64,000 nt of DNA from Methanobacterium_D sp040373355. Its GTDB lineage: Archaea > Methanobacteriota > Methanobacteria > Methanobacteriales > Methanobacteriaceae. The position numbers were made by a program, and so were the translations under genes. The notes beneath the pieces are model-generated. The model ran no database searches, was not told where the DNA came from, and was given only the letters and a program-made list of their open reading frames with translations. Of this stretch, positions 1-9,014 are shown in pieces (positions within the stretch are counted from its first letter, which is position 1; every line of letters starts with the position of its first letter). The stretch covers positions 868,001 to 932,000 of the forward strand of contig NZ_CP166866.1 of the NCBI RefSeq assembly GCF_047495555.1, written 5' to 3'.

Positions 1-10
1 ATAAAAGATA

Positions 11-29
11 AATCAGCATAAAGCTGATT
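11..29 (-). terminator. Stem-loop spanning the ehbN stop codon
   Basis: Perfect 7-bp inverted repeat AATCAGC / GCTGATT with a 5-nt loop, overlapping the ehbN stop codon (28-30 on the minus strand). It may be an intra-operon processing or attenuation structure, or a terminator. ehbO is expected further left, so the structure may sit inside the operon. No clear T-run can be judged because the window ends here. Confidence 0.4.
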
Positions 30-1188
30 AAATTATAATGTTTCTATTTTTCTTAAGTGGATGATCCACTATTTCTACTGCACGATCGGTGCATGTAAAA
101 CATGGATCGCATTGAACTATTGCTAATTGTGCATCGGTAATGTGATTTCCAATACATGCAAATTCCATTGTGTTAATGTTTGTTATAGAAGGTGTCCTAA
201 CTATTGAATTTCTTAACCTTCCATCTTCTATACTGTAAGAGTGATAGAGTTTACCCCTTGGCGCTTCAATATAATTCCTTATAATTCCCGTATCTTGCAT
301 TTCCCAGCTTCTATTAGTTACCTTTCCTTCTGGAAGGTCCTTAATAGCTTGTCGAATTATCTTAATAGACTCTGGAATCTCAAGAACACGCATGAGAAGA
401 TTTGCCTTTACATCTCCACCTTCTTGGGTAATTATATCAAATTCAAAAGGATCGTATTGTCTCATTTCACGCCTTAAATCCACCCCAATACCAGTAGCTC
501 TAAGTGATGGGCCTGTTGTAGCTAATCTCCTTGCATCATCTTGAGTTATTGCTGCAATTCCAGATATACGGGACATTACCATTGGATCTCTTACGAATCT
601 ATCAGCAAATTCTGCAATTTTCTCTTCAATATAATCCATGCCCTCTTTAAGTTTCTGAATTCTCATTTCGTTAAGATCAGCACGTGGTCTAATACCTCCA
701 ATGACAGAAGCACCGTATTGAACACGGTTTCCTCCAATCATTCTTAAAAGCTCCATGACAGTTTCCCTTATATAAAATATCCTCATTGCAAAAGTTTCAT
801 GACCTAGGACTTCGCTTCCATGAGCTAAGTATAGCATGTGACTATGAAGTCTTTCCAACTCTGCCATAATAATCCTTATGTATTCTGCTCTTGGGGGAAT
901 ATCAATTTCGAGCCCTTTCTCTGCTACAAGACATGAGTTCCAGAGGTGGACATTTGAACAGATTCCACATATCTTTTCAGTAAGGCTGTTTGCTTTTTCA
1001 ACAGGTAATCCTTCCATTATTCTTTCGATTCCTCTGTGATTGACACCTACTGTTACTTCGGCATCTCTTATAATTTCGTCTTCAACAAATAATCGCACTC
1101 TGTATGGTTCAAGTGCTGCAGAGTGAACTGTTCCCATTGGAACTTCTGTTTCGATTACTTGACTTGTGACTTTTTTATTATTGTCCAT
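28..1188 (-). CDS. ehbN: Energy-converting hydrogenase B, [NiFe] large subunit EhbN
   Basis: Catalytic large subunit of the membrane-bound Ehb hydrogenase, which couples ion flux to reduction of ferredoxin by H2 for anabolism. The 386 residues resemble the 49-kDa/NuoD family and keep both Ni-binding Cys pairs: CGIC at about 74-77 followed by His81, and DPCFTC near the C-terminus (Cys363 and Cys366). Retention of all four Cys separates it from NuoD proteins of complex I. It lies downstream of ehbM in a tightly packed minus-strand operon. The subunit letter is assigned by order and family relative to the known ehbA-Q cluster of Methanothermobacter. The protein ends about 20 residues after the last Cys pair, as in other Ech-type large subunits. 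Confidence 0.93.
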   Translation of the reverse strand: MDNNKKVTSQVIETEVPMGTVHSAALEPYRVRLFVEDEIIRDAEVTVGVNHRGIERIMEGLPVEKANSLTEKICGICSNVHLWNSCLVAEKGLEIDIPPRAEYIRIIMAELERLHSHMLYLAHGSEVLGHETFAMRIFYIRETVMELLRMIGGNRVQYGASVIGGIRPRADLNEMRIQKLKEGMDYIEEKIAEFADRFVRDPMVMSRISGIAAITQDDARRLATTGPSLRATGIGVDLRREMRQYDPFEFDIITQEGGDVKANLLMRVLEIPESIKIIRQAIKDLPEGKVTNRSWEMQDTGIIRNYIEAPRGKLYHSYSIEDGRLRNSIVRTPSITNINTMEFACIGNHITDAQLAIVQCDPCFTCTDRAVEIVDHPLKKNRNIII

Positions 1189-1248
1189 AATTACACCCCT
1201 CGCCAGAAAGATTCTGACTTTGTTTGTAGTTAATTTTAATCCTTATTT

Positions 1249-1695
1249 TCAATCTGCGTTTAATAATAATGGTAAAGCTGCAACTACTCCTGATAAAACA
1301 TCTTCAGGCCTTACAGCACATCCTGGAATCTTTGCAGCTACAGGTATGATTTCATCAACTGGGCCTGCAATCTCTTCAGATGGTATGTCTCCGTGAATAT
1401 TTTTGTATACTCCACCCATTGTTGCGCAAGCTCCTGCTGCAACTACTGCTTTAGGTTCGGGTATTGCTTCATAAATTGCTTTTAAAGGCTCTTCTACGTG
1501 CTTGGTAACTGGCCCAGTTACAACCAGTACATCAGCTTCCCTTGGATTCCATGTTAAAAATACTTTATACTGTTCTGCATCAAATTTTGGTGATAATATA
1601 CAGTTTACTATTTCTATATCGCAGCCGTTACATCCTCCAGTGTATACAAGCATCACATGTACGGCTCTTGCTCTTGAATATGATTTTAAACCCAA
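1249..1695 (-). CDS. ehbM: Energy-converting hydrogenase B, [NiFe] small subunit EhbM
   Basis: Small (NuoB-like) subunit that holds the proximal [4Fe-4S] cluster and passes electrons between the Ni-Fe site in EhbN and the ferredoxin-like subunits. The 148-residue protein shows the four expected cluster ligands: Cys22 and Cys25 (GGCNGC), Cys90 (GACATMGG) and Cys126 (IPGCAVRP). It is short and has no Tat signal, as expected for Ech/complex-I type small subunits facing the cytoplasm. It sits between ehbL and ehbN in the operon. Confidence 0.93.
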   Translation of the reverse strand: MGLKSYSRARAVHVMLVYTGGCNGCDIEIVNCILSPKFDAEQYKVFLTWNPREADVLVVTGPVTKHVEEPLKAIYEAIPEPKAVVAAGACATMGGVYKNIHGDIPSEEIAGPVDEIIPVAAKIPGCAVRPEDVLSGVVAALPLLLNAD

Positions 1696-1723
1696 ATTGA
1701 TCCCTCTTGGTATTTTTCAGTGA

Positions 1724-2218
1724 TTAGTTATCTTTACTTTCCCTTTTTCTAATTATTGCATTATCAGAAAGATATTGAGATATAAATGCTATCTTATCAT
1801 CAGATATCTTAATTGGTTTATCCAGCATTTCTTTAACATCTACTTCCACTTCTCCAACGTCATTTGGATGTATAGCTGCTGTTTCTCCAAATAATGCGTA
1901 AAGCGGACAGAAATCATGGCAGTGATAACAGTGAACACATTTTAAACTGTCTAAAACTGGCTTTTCTTCTTTAGTGAGTCCTTCAATGATTATAACTGGT
2001 TCTTCAAGCTTTTCCATTTCAATTGCACCGGTAGGACAAACATTTTTACAACCACCACATCCTATGCATGATATTTCAGCAACTTTATCTGTAGGTTCAA
2101 TACGGCCTTCAAGGATTTTGCTCCTTAGTTCCATATCTGTTACTCTATCTGTTGCAAAGAGAATCCTCATTATGTTTGTATAAGTTCCTTCCAGGACAAT
2201 TCTAACTAGATTTTTCAT
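1724..2218 (-). CDS. ehbL: Energy-converting hydrogenase B, 2[4Fe-4S] subunit EhbL
   Basis: Electron-transfer subunit, 164 residues, related to NuoI/EchF. Two [4Fe-4S] motifs are visible in the middle, CIGCGGCKNVCP and CVHCYHCHDFCP. The flanking segments have no recognisable extra domain. Its start (ATG ending at 2218) overlaps the ehbK stop by 4 nt, typical of translational coupling. It probably relays electrons between EhbM and the polyferredoxin EhbK. Confidence 0.9.
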   Translation of the reverse strand: MKNLVRIVLEGTYTNIMRILFATDRVTDMELRSKILEGRIEPTDKVAEISCIGCGGCKNVCPTGAIEMEKLEEPVIIIEGLTKEEKPVLDSLKCVHCYHCHDFCPLYALFGETAAIHPNDVGEVEVDVKEMLDKPIKISDDKIAFISQYLSDNAIIRKRESKDN

Positions 2219-3573
2219 TGTGATACCTCAAATTCCCTTTCAAATAGCACTGCTCTTGCTGGGCAAACATTATTACATGCACCACAGTATATGCACTTTG
2301 AATCATCTACAGTAAGCCTGCCCTTTTCGTCTTCAAAAACAGCTTCTTCTGGACAGGTATTAATACACAATTTGCAGTTCATACATAACTTGTTTTCAAT
2401 AAATACGAAACCATCTTTTATAGATTTTTTGCGCATTGTTGTTGTTGGAATTGCATCTTGTGGACAGTGGATTGCACACTTCTCGCATAATGCACATTTT
2501 TCAAGATCTACATCAATACTTCCTCTTTTAAGAGTTACAGCATCTTTTGGACATAATTCTGCACATATTCCGCAAGATATACAATCTGTAGAAACTTTAC
2601 CGTCCCATGTAACATTTCTAAAGCTTCTGGCTTCATTTACATCACATGCTTTAACACATTTTCCACAGGAAACACAGTATCCTTTAATTCTGCGTTCGTC
2701 TTCATCTGATTCTCTTAATGTTCCAACAGGGCATGCATCTAAACATTTCATGGTGCCACATTCTTCACAGGGCGAAGGATCATATCTTATTTTACCTTCC
2801 ACAATTTTTAGAGCGCCTAATTCACATGCATCAGTACATAAACCGCAGTTAAGACATGAAATAATATTTCCTTCTATTTCTTGACTTTCCTCTGGTTTTC
2901 GCATTTTAACTTCAAAATCGTCAATATAAATTGATTTATTAGGACATTCTTTAACACATTTAAGGCATAATGTACATTTTTCAGGGTCAATGGTTGTATC
3001 GGATATAGCATCAGCAGGGCAGACATCTTCACACACTCTGCATTCGGTACAAACTCCAGAAGCAGTTTCTACTATTATAGCATCAGTAGGGCAGTAGTAT
3101 TCACATCTTCCACATAAAGTACATTTTTCCTCATTAGTAAGGACGTTTATTCTACTTGTTTTATCAATGTCCTTTTTAACCCTCATACTGGGTTGAGTTG
3201 TAAGATTTAATGATTCAAGGAATTTTAATTGTCTATCTTCAATTATATCATAAGCATCTACTCGGGCATCTATAGGACAGTGTTCTACACATATTCCGCA
3301 TCTAGAACAAATACCTTTTACCATGTCTCCTTCAATTGTAATGTTGTTTACCGGACAGTTTAGTTCACAAACACCACAAGCATTACATTTTGCTCTGTCA
3401 ACAACAAAACCTCCATATTTGTTTTTAAATATGGCTCTATTTGGACATGCGTCAGCACAAGCTCCACAAGTGATACAGCTAAATGCCTTGCCTTCTATTA
3501 GCCTTATTGCGCCTGTTGGGCATTCTTTGATACATTCTCCAGTGCCTTCGCATTTTTTGGTTGATAAAAACAT
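2215..3573 (-). CDS. ehbK: Energy-converting hydrogenase B polyferredoxin EhbK
   Basis: Polyferredoxin of 452 residues made almost wholly of ferredoxin modules. I count 14 four-Cys segments. Most are canonical CxxCxxCxxxC; the first (CEGTGECIKECP) and ninth (CEECGTMKCLDACP) have irregular spacing. It has no membrane segment and would form a cytoplasmic electron wire or store for Ehb. The repeated CP-rich codons generate long open frames on the opposite strand, which are shadows. A 127-nt gap separates it from ehbJ; it overlaps ehbL by 4 nt. Confidence 0.92.
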   Translation of the reverse strand: MFLSTKKCEGTGECIKECPTGAIRLIEGKAFSCITCGACADACPNRAIFKNKYGGFVVDRAKCNACGVCELNCPVNNITIEGDMVKGICSRCGICVEHCPIDARVDAYDIIEDRQLKFLESLNLTTQPSMRVKKDIDKTSRINVLTNEEKCTLCGRCEYYCPTDAIIVETASGVCTECRVCEDVCPADAISDTTIDPEKCTLCLKCVKECPNKSIYIDDFEVKMRKPEESQEIEGNIISCLNCGLCTDACELGALKIVEGKIRYDPSPCEECGTMKCLDACPVGTLRESDEDERRIKGYCVSCGKCVKACDVNEARSFRNVTWDGKVSTDCISCGICAELCPKDAVTLKRGSIDVDLEKCALCEKCAIHCPQDAIPTTTMRKKSIKDGFVFIENKLCMNCKLCINTCPEEAVFEDEKGRLTVDDSKCIYCGACNNVCPARAVLFEREFEVSQ

Positions 3574-3700
3574 GATTTTTGCCCTCTGATATTTTTGCTC
3601 ATTTTAATGTGTATTTAGTACACTATCTTTGAAACTCGAATTTTATTTTTTTTAGATTTTATTACATTTGATTAATTATTATAACTTTATTGACTTTTAT

Positions 3701-3949
3701 TTACCTTCCAAGTGTTACTTTACCTAGTATTAAACCTATAATTCCAGATACAAATCCTACTGCAAGTGGAATATCTTGATAATAAGGGAAAGCTCCTAAG
3801 AAGTATGCTACTATAATTGCTGTAATCAATACTATGGCATAAACCTCTGCACCAAACTTGATTTCACTATCTGGGACTGGTTTAATCCTAGTCCCTAATA
3901 TAAACCCTAATAATAATCCCAATGCTACTGGACCAATATAGATAATCAT
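3701..3949 (-). CDS. ehbJ: Energy-converting hydrogenase B integral membrane subunit EhbJ
   Basis: Small hydrophobic protein of 82 residues with three predicted membrane segments and a short KPVPDSEIKFG loop. It overlaps ehbI by 4 nt. I assign it by position between the MnhB-like ehbI and the polyferredoxin ehbK; sequence alone gives no mechanistic detail. Confidence 0.75.
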   Translation of the reverse strand: MIIYIGPVALGLLLGFILGTRIKPVPDSEIKFGAEVYAIVLITAIIVAYFLGAFPYYQDIPLAVGFVSGIIGLILGKVTLGR

Positions 3950-4416
3950 TCTTCACTCTCTCCAAGAATTTTGTCACTTTCTAAGAAAGTTATTACAACG
4001 GCACTTAAACCCACTAGAACTTTTATACCAACTACATAGTTAAGATAAGGAATTATACCTGCATTTATTGGGTCAGGATAATCGAATATGGTTTGTATTG
4101 TTTGAGGAACTATTCCATAGAGGTCTACTCCGAGATTATAAAGGAAAAAGCCTGATGTAAATAATCCTGCAAGTCCTAAAAATACATAACCGAGAGCTCC
4201 AGCACTTTCCATCCCGGCTAAAAAATTGTGTGTTAGCTTAAAAGGACTTTTTTCAAGCCCATAAACGATTATACAGAATATTAATCCTCCAGCTATCATT
4301 GCACCTCCTTGGAAACCTCCACCGGGAGTTATGTGTCCTCCAAGGATCGTATTTAGACCTAAACAGATTATTATAAGCGAAATTGGAAATACGAATAATT
4401 TAAGGATTATACTCAT
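3946..4416 (-). CDS. ehbI: Energy-converting hydrogenase B membrane subunit EhbI (MnhB-like)
   Basis: Integral membrane protein of 156 residues related to MnhB/MrpB of Na+/H+ antiporters. The family signature GGHITPGGGFQGGAMIAGG lies at about 26-44, followed by more hydrophobic helices. Such Mrp-like subunits form part of the ion-translocating arm. It overlaps ehbH and ehbJ by 4 nt each. Confidence 0.85.
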   Translation of the reverse strand: MSIILKLFVFPISLIIICLGLNTILGGHITPGGGFQGGAMIAGGLIFCIIVYGLEKSPFKLTHNFLAGMESAGALGYVFLGLAGLFTSGFFLYNLGVDLYGIVPQTIQTIFDYPDPINAGIIPYLNYVVGIKVLVGLSAVVITFLESDKILGESEE

Positions 4417-4697
4417 TCTTCATCCCCTCCAAGGTCTACCATTCCTCTTCCAAACACTAGAAGAGTAACCACTACTGCAGAAACCAGTATGAGTGCTTCT
4501 CCAAGAGTATCATAAGCTCTCCAATCAAATACTACATTTGTAACTGCATTAGGAGCAATTTGAGGGCCTATCCAGTTATAAATTTGACTTATACCTGGTG
4601 TAAGTAATTGATCAAATCCTATTATTGCTTGAAAAAGTGTAACTGCAAATAATGCTAGAGATATACTGGCAATAAGGTTTCTTATTCCTTCAGACAT
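4413..4697 (-). CDS. ehbH: Energy-converting hydrogenase B membrane subunit EhbH (MbhE-like)
   Basis: Membrane protein of 94 residues. The start at 4697 (MSEGIRN) is chosen because GGGGGA lies 6 nt upstream on the minus strand; a longer in-frame reading to 4736 would put that site inside the gene. The segment NAVTNVVFDWRAYDTLGEA is characteristic of MbhE/MrpB N-terminal-type subunits of Mrp-related complexes. It overlaps the end of ehbG by 8 nt. Confidence 0.8.
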   Translation of the reverse strand: MSEGIRNLIASISLALFAVTLFQAIIGFDQLLTPGISQIYNWIGPQIAPNAVTNVVFDWRAYDTLGEALILVSAVVVTLLVFGRGMVDLGGDEE

Positions 4698-5028
4698 TAA
4701 AATTCCCCCAATAGAAAAGCACTGTAATAATACCAAGTGCCAATATTACATAAAATACCATGCTGTTAAGTGAATCATTTTGTTCCTTTTTAAATCTGGG
4801 CATTAGTGGCATGGCAAAAATTGCTATTGCTGCTACTAAGAGTACAGCTATAATCATCAAAGCATTACTGAAATATCTTAACATAATTACAGCAACTAAA
4901 ATGGATGATAAAAGCGTTATTTCTGCTGCTAATGTTGATGAAGCTGCAATACTGGTTACAGGTTCACCTTCTTTATCATATTCTTGAATTTGCTTAATTT
5001 TATTTATTATAGTGTCATAAAGGCTCAT
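4690..5028 (-). CDS. ehbG: Energy-converting hydrogenase B membrane subunit EhbG
   Basis: Membrane protein of 112 residues: a hydrophilic N-terminal stretch (about 1-25, with EYDKEGEPVTS) and about three hydrophobic helices, with a lysine-rich loop between. I recognise it by its place between ehbF and ehbH; the sequence alone is not diagnostic. It is probably a structural subunit of the membrane arm. Confidence 0.72.
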   Translation of the reverse strand: MSLYDTIINKIKQIQEYDKEGEPVTSIAASSTLAAEITLLSSILVAVIMLRYFSNALMIIAVLLVAAIAIFAMPLMPRFKKEQNDSLNSMVFYVILALGIITVLFYWGNFNV

Positions 5029-5065
5029 ATAATCCCTCTATCATCTGCTTTTATCCTCTTTTTTA

Positions 5066-6559
5066 TCATATCAAGCTAGTTGCAAGGGGCTGTATATAAC
5101 TGGTTGCAATTTGCGGGAACAGACCCAGTATTAGACAAATTATTAAGAATACAACCAGAGAAAAAATGGTTGCTTTTGGTATTTTTGCACTGCTAATTTT
5201 AAGATCCCTTGGTTTAGATCTCATAAAAATGGAATAAAATGCTTTCATGAATGTCATAAATGTGACAATACTTAAAAGTATCATTATTATACCTAATTCC
5301 GGTATTCCTGCGTTTAATGATGATTGAATTAACATTAATTTACTCTGGAAAGCATTTAAAGGAGGTACACCGGCCATTGCTAATCCTGCTAAAAGCACTA
5401 GTAATGCTACTCTTGGTGAATGTATCATCATTCCACCTAACTTTCGGATATCTGTTTCTTTAGTGAGATACAATATTGTACCGAAACCTATAAACAAGAA
5501 TGCAGTTATTATAGCTTCATTTACTGCCTGGAAAAGACCTGCAGTTATACTCATACTTGTTCCGAGTCCTATTCCTATTCCAATGTATCCAAGTTCTCCA
5601 ACAGCAAGATACCCGATAATTCTTTTGAAATCAGTTTGCATTAAGGCCATGGTTATGCTTAATATCATGGCTGCTAATGATATGGCAATGATAAATACCT
5701 TTGAAAATGGAAGGTATGCGAATATTCTAAATATGACAATTCCAAGTGCTGCTAATGTAAACACTGAAAATGCTTGAAGCAGTGCAGCACCGTGTGGAAG
5801 TGCTTTGCTATATATTTCAGATTTAATAGTATGGAATGGGGGTAATCCTGCTGCATACATCCATCCAAATATTATAAGGGAGCATGCTAGGAGTAAAATT
5901 GGACTTTGTGGGTTTACAAGTCCTGTTTTAATTGAGAAAGCTATATCAGTTATATTAACATTACCTGTAACTCCAAGAAGTAATGCTATTCCAAGTAAGA
6001 GAAGGGGGGATGCAATACTTCCTATAATCATATATTTTAAAGCAGCTTCCAGGTTTCCTTTGACTTTGGAAGCAACTACAATTCCTACTTGTGCTATAGC
6101 AACAATTTCAAAGAAGACATATAAATTGAATATATCGTCTGTAAGGATAATAGCAGACATTGAAGCTACTCCCATGAACATGAGAAACCCGTATACTCCT
6201 GAAGCTTTTTTTGTTTCGCCTAAAGAGGTTATTATGGCTAAAAATGCTATTATTCCAAGTACAACCACGAAAATTTGCTGTGTACTGGAAAAGGAATACA
6301 TTATACCCATATGGAATGTGTTCAAAGCTGAACTGGTAATGGAAGCTGGTACAAATTGAGCTAATTGTGGACTTTGAGCTAATGTACTATATGCTCCAAA
6401 GTAATGAACTCCATAATTAGAAAGTAATGGTATAATTGGTAGAAACAATGCTACAACTATTGCTAATATTTTAACGATTTTATCCTTTGTATGGAACAGA
6501 TTTAAAAGCAATGCACATGCAATTGGTATTATAACCATTAATGCAATTAGTGGATTCAT
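5066..6559 (-). CDS. ehbF: Energy-converting hydrogenase B antiporter-like subunit EhbF
   Basis: Large polytopic subunit (497 residues) of the MrpD/NuoN family, with about 14 hydrophobic helices. Features typical of the proton-pumping family are visible: FEIVAIAQVG in the middle, HTIKSEIYSKALPHGAALLQ at the conserved HSWL-like position with buried Lys, and LAVGELGYIGIGIGLG. This subunit probably carries the ion translocation that drives ferredoxin reduction. Its ATG overlaps the ehbE stop by 4 nt. Confidence 0.92.
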   Translation of the reverse strand: MNPLIALMVIIPIACALLLNLFHTKDKIVKILAIVVALFLPIIPLLSNYGVHYFGAYSTLAQSPQLAQFVPASITSSALNTFHMGIMYSFSSTQQIFVVVLGIIAFLAIITSLGETKKASGVYGFLMFMGVASMSAIILTDDIFNLYVFFEIVAIAQVGIVVASKVKGNLEAALKYMIIGSIASPLLLLGIALLLGVTGNVNITDIAFSIKTGLVNPQSPILLLACSLIIFGWMYAAGLPPFHTIKSEIYSKALPHGAALLQAFSVFTLAALGIVIFRIFAYLPFSKVFIIAISLAAMILSITMALMQTDFKRIIGYLAVGELGYIGIGIGLGTSMSITAGLFQAVNEAIITAFLFIGFGTILYLTKETDIRKLGGMMIHSPRVALLVLLAGLAMAGVPPLNAFQSKLMLIQSSLNAGIPELGIIMILLSIVTFMTFMKAFYSIFMRSKPRDLKISSAKIPKATIFSLVVFLIICLILGLFPQIATSYIQPLATSLI

Positions 6560-6957
6560 AAGTTATCACCTTCAACTGGAGTTTTTATGTTTTCTTTTTC
6601 TCCAAGAATCTTGGATGCTTTTATGGATCCATATTTTTTATAGAGTACGATAACTAATGCAAGCATTACTGCAAGTGTACTTGCACCTATAACAATACTG
6701 GTAAGTACTAATGCAAATGGTAGTGGATAAGAAGCGTTTTGGGCAAACCAGTCTGTTGCCATTCCTGGAAGGAATATATAAACTATTCCACCCGCTTTGT
6801 ATCCCATAGTAATTATGAATAGATTAACTCCGTCTGCAATAAAGGCCAGACCGATTATTTTTTTAATTAAGTTATCTAGGAACAGGGCACCATAAATTCC
6901 TATTATTATTAATGCTGCTGCTGTAAAGAACGATGCTAATTGTGAGTCTATAATCAT
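6556..6957 (-). CDS. ehbE: Energy-converting hydrogenase B membrane subunit EhbE (MnhC/NuoK-like)
   Basis: Membrane protein of 133 residues with three main hydrophobic helices, like MnhC/NuoK. The second helix carries GLAFIADGVNLFIIT, and the third PFALVLTSIVIGASTLAVML with the conserved TSIVIG-type segment of the family. A hydrophilic C-terminal tail of about 20 residues follows. It overlaps ehbF by 4 nt. Confidence 0.86.
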   Translation of the reverse strand: MIIDSQLASFFTAAALIIIGIYGALFLDNLIKKIIGLAFIADGVNLFIITMGYKAGGIVYIFLPGMATDWFAQNASYPLPFALVLTSIVIGASTLAVMLALVIVLYKKYGSIKASKILGEKENIKTPVEGDNL

Positions 6958-6990
6958 GATAATCCCTCATTTATAGATGTAAAGCCTATT

Positions 6991-7227
6991 TCAGTCTTCC
7001 TCTATCCTCCGTGTCTTTTTTACTGCTAAAGCAATGAATACTGGTATTATGGCTGTACCTACTATTGCTTGTGTTAATGCTACGTCTGGAGCCAGTAAAA
7101 ATTGGAAAAGGAAGGCAATTGCAGCCCCCGAAATTCCTGTTAATATTGCTGCTTTGAGGAGATCTCTTTGAATAAGAGCTATGACTGCCCCTAAAACTGC
7201 TACAATCATTAATATGTATTCAATCAT
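6991..7227 (-). CDS. ehbD: Energy-converting hydrogenase B membrane subunit EhbD (MbhD/DUF4040-like)
   Basis: Hydrophobic protein of 78 residues with three helices. The segment FLLAPDVALTQAIVGTA at about 43-59 is the DUF4040/MbhD signature, a short relative of an internal part of MrpA. The C-terminus is charged (KKTRRIEED) and cytoplasmic. Its start overlaps the stop of ehbC by 4 nt. Confidence 0.85.
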   Translation of the reverse strand: MIEYILMIVAVLGAVIALIQRDLLKAAILTGISGAAIAFLFQFLLAPDVALTQAIVGTAIIPVFIALAVKKTRRIEED

Positions 7228-7496
7228 CTTTTTTCCTCCCCATAGTAGTATGCGTTTGCTATGGCGTGTGAAGCAAATGGTGTCAAGAATAAGTAAACAA
7301 CTGCAAGTAATGGCTCATTAAGGGCAAGTAAAGCTAGAATACATGCCATATCAGCGACTCCGAGCATATGAACCCTTGCGTATAATATTCTTTCTATATT
7401 ATCTTTATATCTTAGAAGCCCAATAGCTGTAAGAACTATGAGAATTGCGGTTATTATCAAAATTGCTGATTTTATCAAAGTAAATATGTCATCCAC
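7224..7496 (-). CDS. ehbC: Energy-converting hydrogenase B membrane subunit EhbC (MnhG-like)
   Basis: Membrane protein of 90 residues of the MnhG/PhaG family, with GLLRYKDNIERILYARVHM between its first two helices and FLTPFASHAIANAYYY near the end, both family features. It is a small structural subunit of the ion-translocating module, separated from ehbB by one base. Confidence 0.85.
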   Translation of the reverse strand: MDDIFTLIKSAILIITAILIVLTAIGLLRYKDNIERILYARVHMLGVADMACILALLALNEPLLAVVYLFLTPFASHAIANAYYYGEEKR

Positions 7497-7497
7497 T

Positions 7498-7758
7498 TTA
7501 CCATCCCCGTATGACCTTTGAAAATGCTATGGTACCAATTGGACCTAAAATAACCAGTGCTAAAGCTATATCACTACAAAAAGCTATTCCATAAATATTC
7601 TCTACTAAAATTAATATAGTTGCTACAGCTGCACTTAAACCAAGTAAGCCTACAATTCCCATGGAAATAGTTTTTCTTGTTGCTATCCTTATTGTAGCAA
7701 TGGAATAAAATGCCATCGCTGCTAATAAAATATATTCCGATATCAGTAGTATGTCCAT
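7498..7758 (-). CDS. ehbB: Energy-converting hydrogenase B membrane subunit EhbB (MnhF-like)
   Basis: Membrane protein of 86 residues with three hydrophobic helices. The C-terminal SDIALALVILGPIGTIAFSK matches the MnhF/MrpF family, in which a buried Asp precedes the last helix. It is the second gene of the operon, 21 nt after ehbA. Confidence 0.85.
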   Translation of the reverse strand: MDILLISEYILLAAMAFYSIATIRIATRKTISMGIVGLLGLSAAVATILILVENIYGIAFCSDIALALVILGPIGTIAFSKVIRGW

Positions 7759-7779
7759 TTTAACACCCTTTGTAATTGT

Positions 7780-8094
7780 TTATTCTAGCCATTTTTTAAT
7801 GTAGGGTTCAAAAGGTATAACATCTTCTTTTGCCCTTGGTACAATGGTTGCAACTTTTATTATGCTGTTTTCAGTATCCACATCAATTGAAAGAGTACCT
7901 GGTGTTAAAGTTATACTATTAGCAAGTATAACTTGAGAAATTGGTCTCTTCAGCTCGGTATCAATTTCTACAATTACTGGTTCAACCTTTCCATTTACGG
8001 TTCGCAGAGCCACGTCAAATGTGGCCTTAATAATTTCTATAATTAATATGATGAAATAAGCGATTGCATAGAATATTCTGAATATGATGTTCAT
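7780..8094 (-). CDS. ehbA: Energy-converting hydrogenase B subunit EhbA (MnhE-like)
   Basis: First gene of the operon: 104 residues, one N-terminal membrane region followed by a soluble domain. The segments PVIVEIDTELKRPISQVIL and NSITLTPGTLSIDV are typical of MnhE/MrpE. On the minus strand AGAGGTTAGTTC precedes the ATG, giving a plausible ribosome-binding site. It starts the MnhE-F-G order that marks the Mrp-derived part of Ehb. Confidence 0.86.
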   Translation of the reverse strand: MNIIFRIFYAIAYFIILIIEIIKATFDVALRTVNGKVEPVIVEIDTELKRPISQVILANSITLTPGTLSIDVDTENSIIKVATIVPRAKEDVIPFEPYIKKWLE

Positions 8095-8207
8095 GAACTA
8101 ACCTCTTTAATGTTGCAAACGATATAATTAATAGGGTTTAAGGTAAAATATTCGATAATTTTGCCTTGATTTTTAACCATCTATTATGTAATTATAATGA
8201 TAAAACA

Positions 8208-8220
8208 TGATATATAAATT
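8208..8220 (-). promoter_or_regulatory. Candidate TATA box for the ehb operon
   Basis: On the minus strand the interval reads AATTTATATATCA, a good archaeal TATA box in the only sizeable gap (8095-8293) upstream of ehbA. It would give a leader of roughly 90 nt. The gap is so AT-rich that another box nearer the gene cannot be excluded. Confidence 0.45.
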
Positions 8221-8293
8221 TACCCATTTAATTTTTTTAAGAGATTTTGCTTACTTTGTTATTACAACAAGCTAATTATTTAATAAAGATAAA

Positions 8294-8968
8294 TTAGAAG
8301 ACAATATCTTTAAAATAGACTACTAAAACTCCAAAAACCCATAAAAGAAATAGAAAAGTTCCTAAACTTTTTTTAAACTTTTTTCTTGAAATAGGATTTA
8401 AGAATCTTATTCCACTTGGGGTGAATAAATCAAGTATTATATGGCTTATGCATCCTGTAAATATTGCCAGAAAAGTAAAATAGGGACTTAAGTTTGGAAA
8501 GGGCATTAAAATTATTCCTGCTGTAGATAAAACTAAAAAAGGCAGTAAAATCTTTTTGTTTAAAACTATAATGCTTAACAGGAGTGATATTAGTATTAAA
8601 GAAAGCTTAGGATCTACATTTAATTCATTAATTAGGGGATAAAGGCTTAAAACTAAAAATGATAGAAAAATTGAAAATAAAATTGTTCCAAAAATAGAAT
8701 GGGAGAAACCTCGATGTTTGGAAATATATAAAATAAACGCCATTATAATTAACGATATTCCCGCAAAAAATGGTAATTTCAAAATATAAAGTATTATGGA
8801 TAATAAAAATCCAAATGTGGCCATTATAATTAAATTATTTTTCTTCACATGGTGATCCATATCAATTATAGATGCTCCAATAACTGCAAGTGAAAGATAA
8901 AAAACATCTTGAATAAAAGGAAGGGCTATTATAATTGAAAATAAAGCATGTTTCTTGTAAGAAGGCAT
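8294..8968 (-). CDS. YdjM/LexA-regulated-type membrane-bound metal-dependent hydrolase
   Basis: Membrane protein of 224 residues. Conserved polar residues match the YdjM family: DMDHH at about 37-41, HRGFSHSIF around 90 and HIILDLFTPSGIRFLNP around 177, with hydrophobic helices between. The family is called a metal-dependent hydrolase from its His/Asp pattern, but its substrate is unknown. A second, larger family member lies at 23565-24509. It is a single gene with its own 46-nt upstream gap. Confidence 0.78.
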   Translation of the reverse strand: MPSYKKHALFSIIIALPFIQDVFYLSLAVIGASIIDMDHHVKKNNLIIMATFGFLLSIILYILKLPFFAGISLIIMAFILYISKHRGFSHSIFGTILFSIFLSFLVLSLYPLINELNVDPKLSLILISLLLSIIVLNKKILLPFLVLSTAGIILMPFPNLSPYFTFLAIFTGCISHIILDLFTPSGIRFLNPISRKKFKKSLGTFLFLLWVFGVLVVYFKDIVF

Positions 8969-9014
8969 AATATCACTTGAAATCCCTGAATACTTAGAAA
9001 GTGCAACTATAAAA

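Noticed and set aside
2291..2884. Long plus-strand open frame (197 codons) opposite ehbK
   Set aside because: It is the antisense of a polyferredoxin gene; repeated Cys-Pro codons remove stops on the other strand. No ribosome-binding site or domain.
5805..6359. Plus-strand open frame of 184 codons opposite ehbF
   Set aside because: Mirror of a hydrophobic gene; no start signal and no recognisable product.
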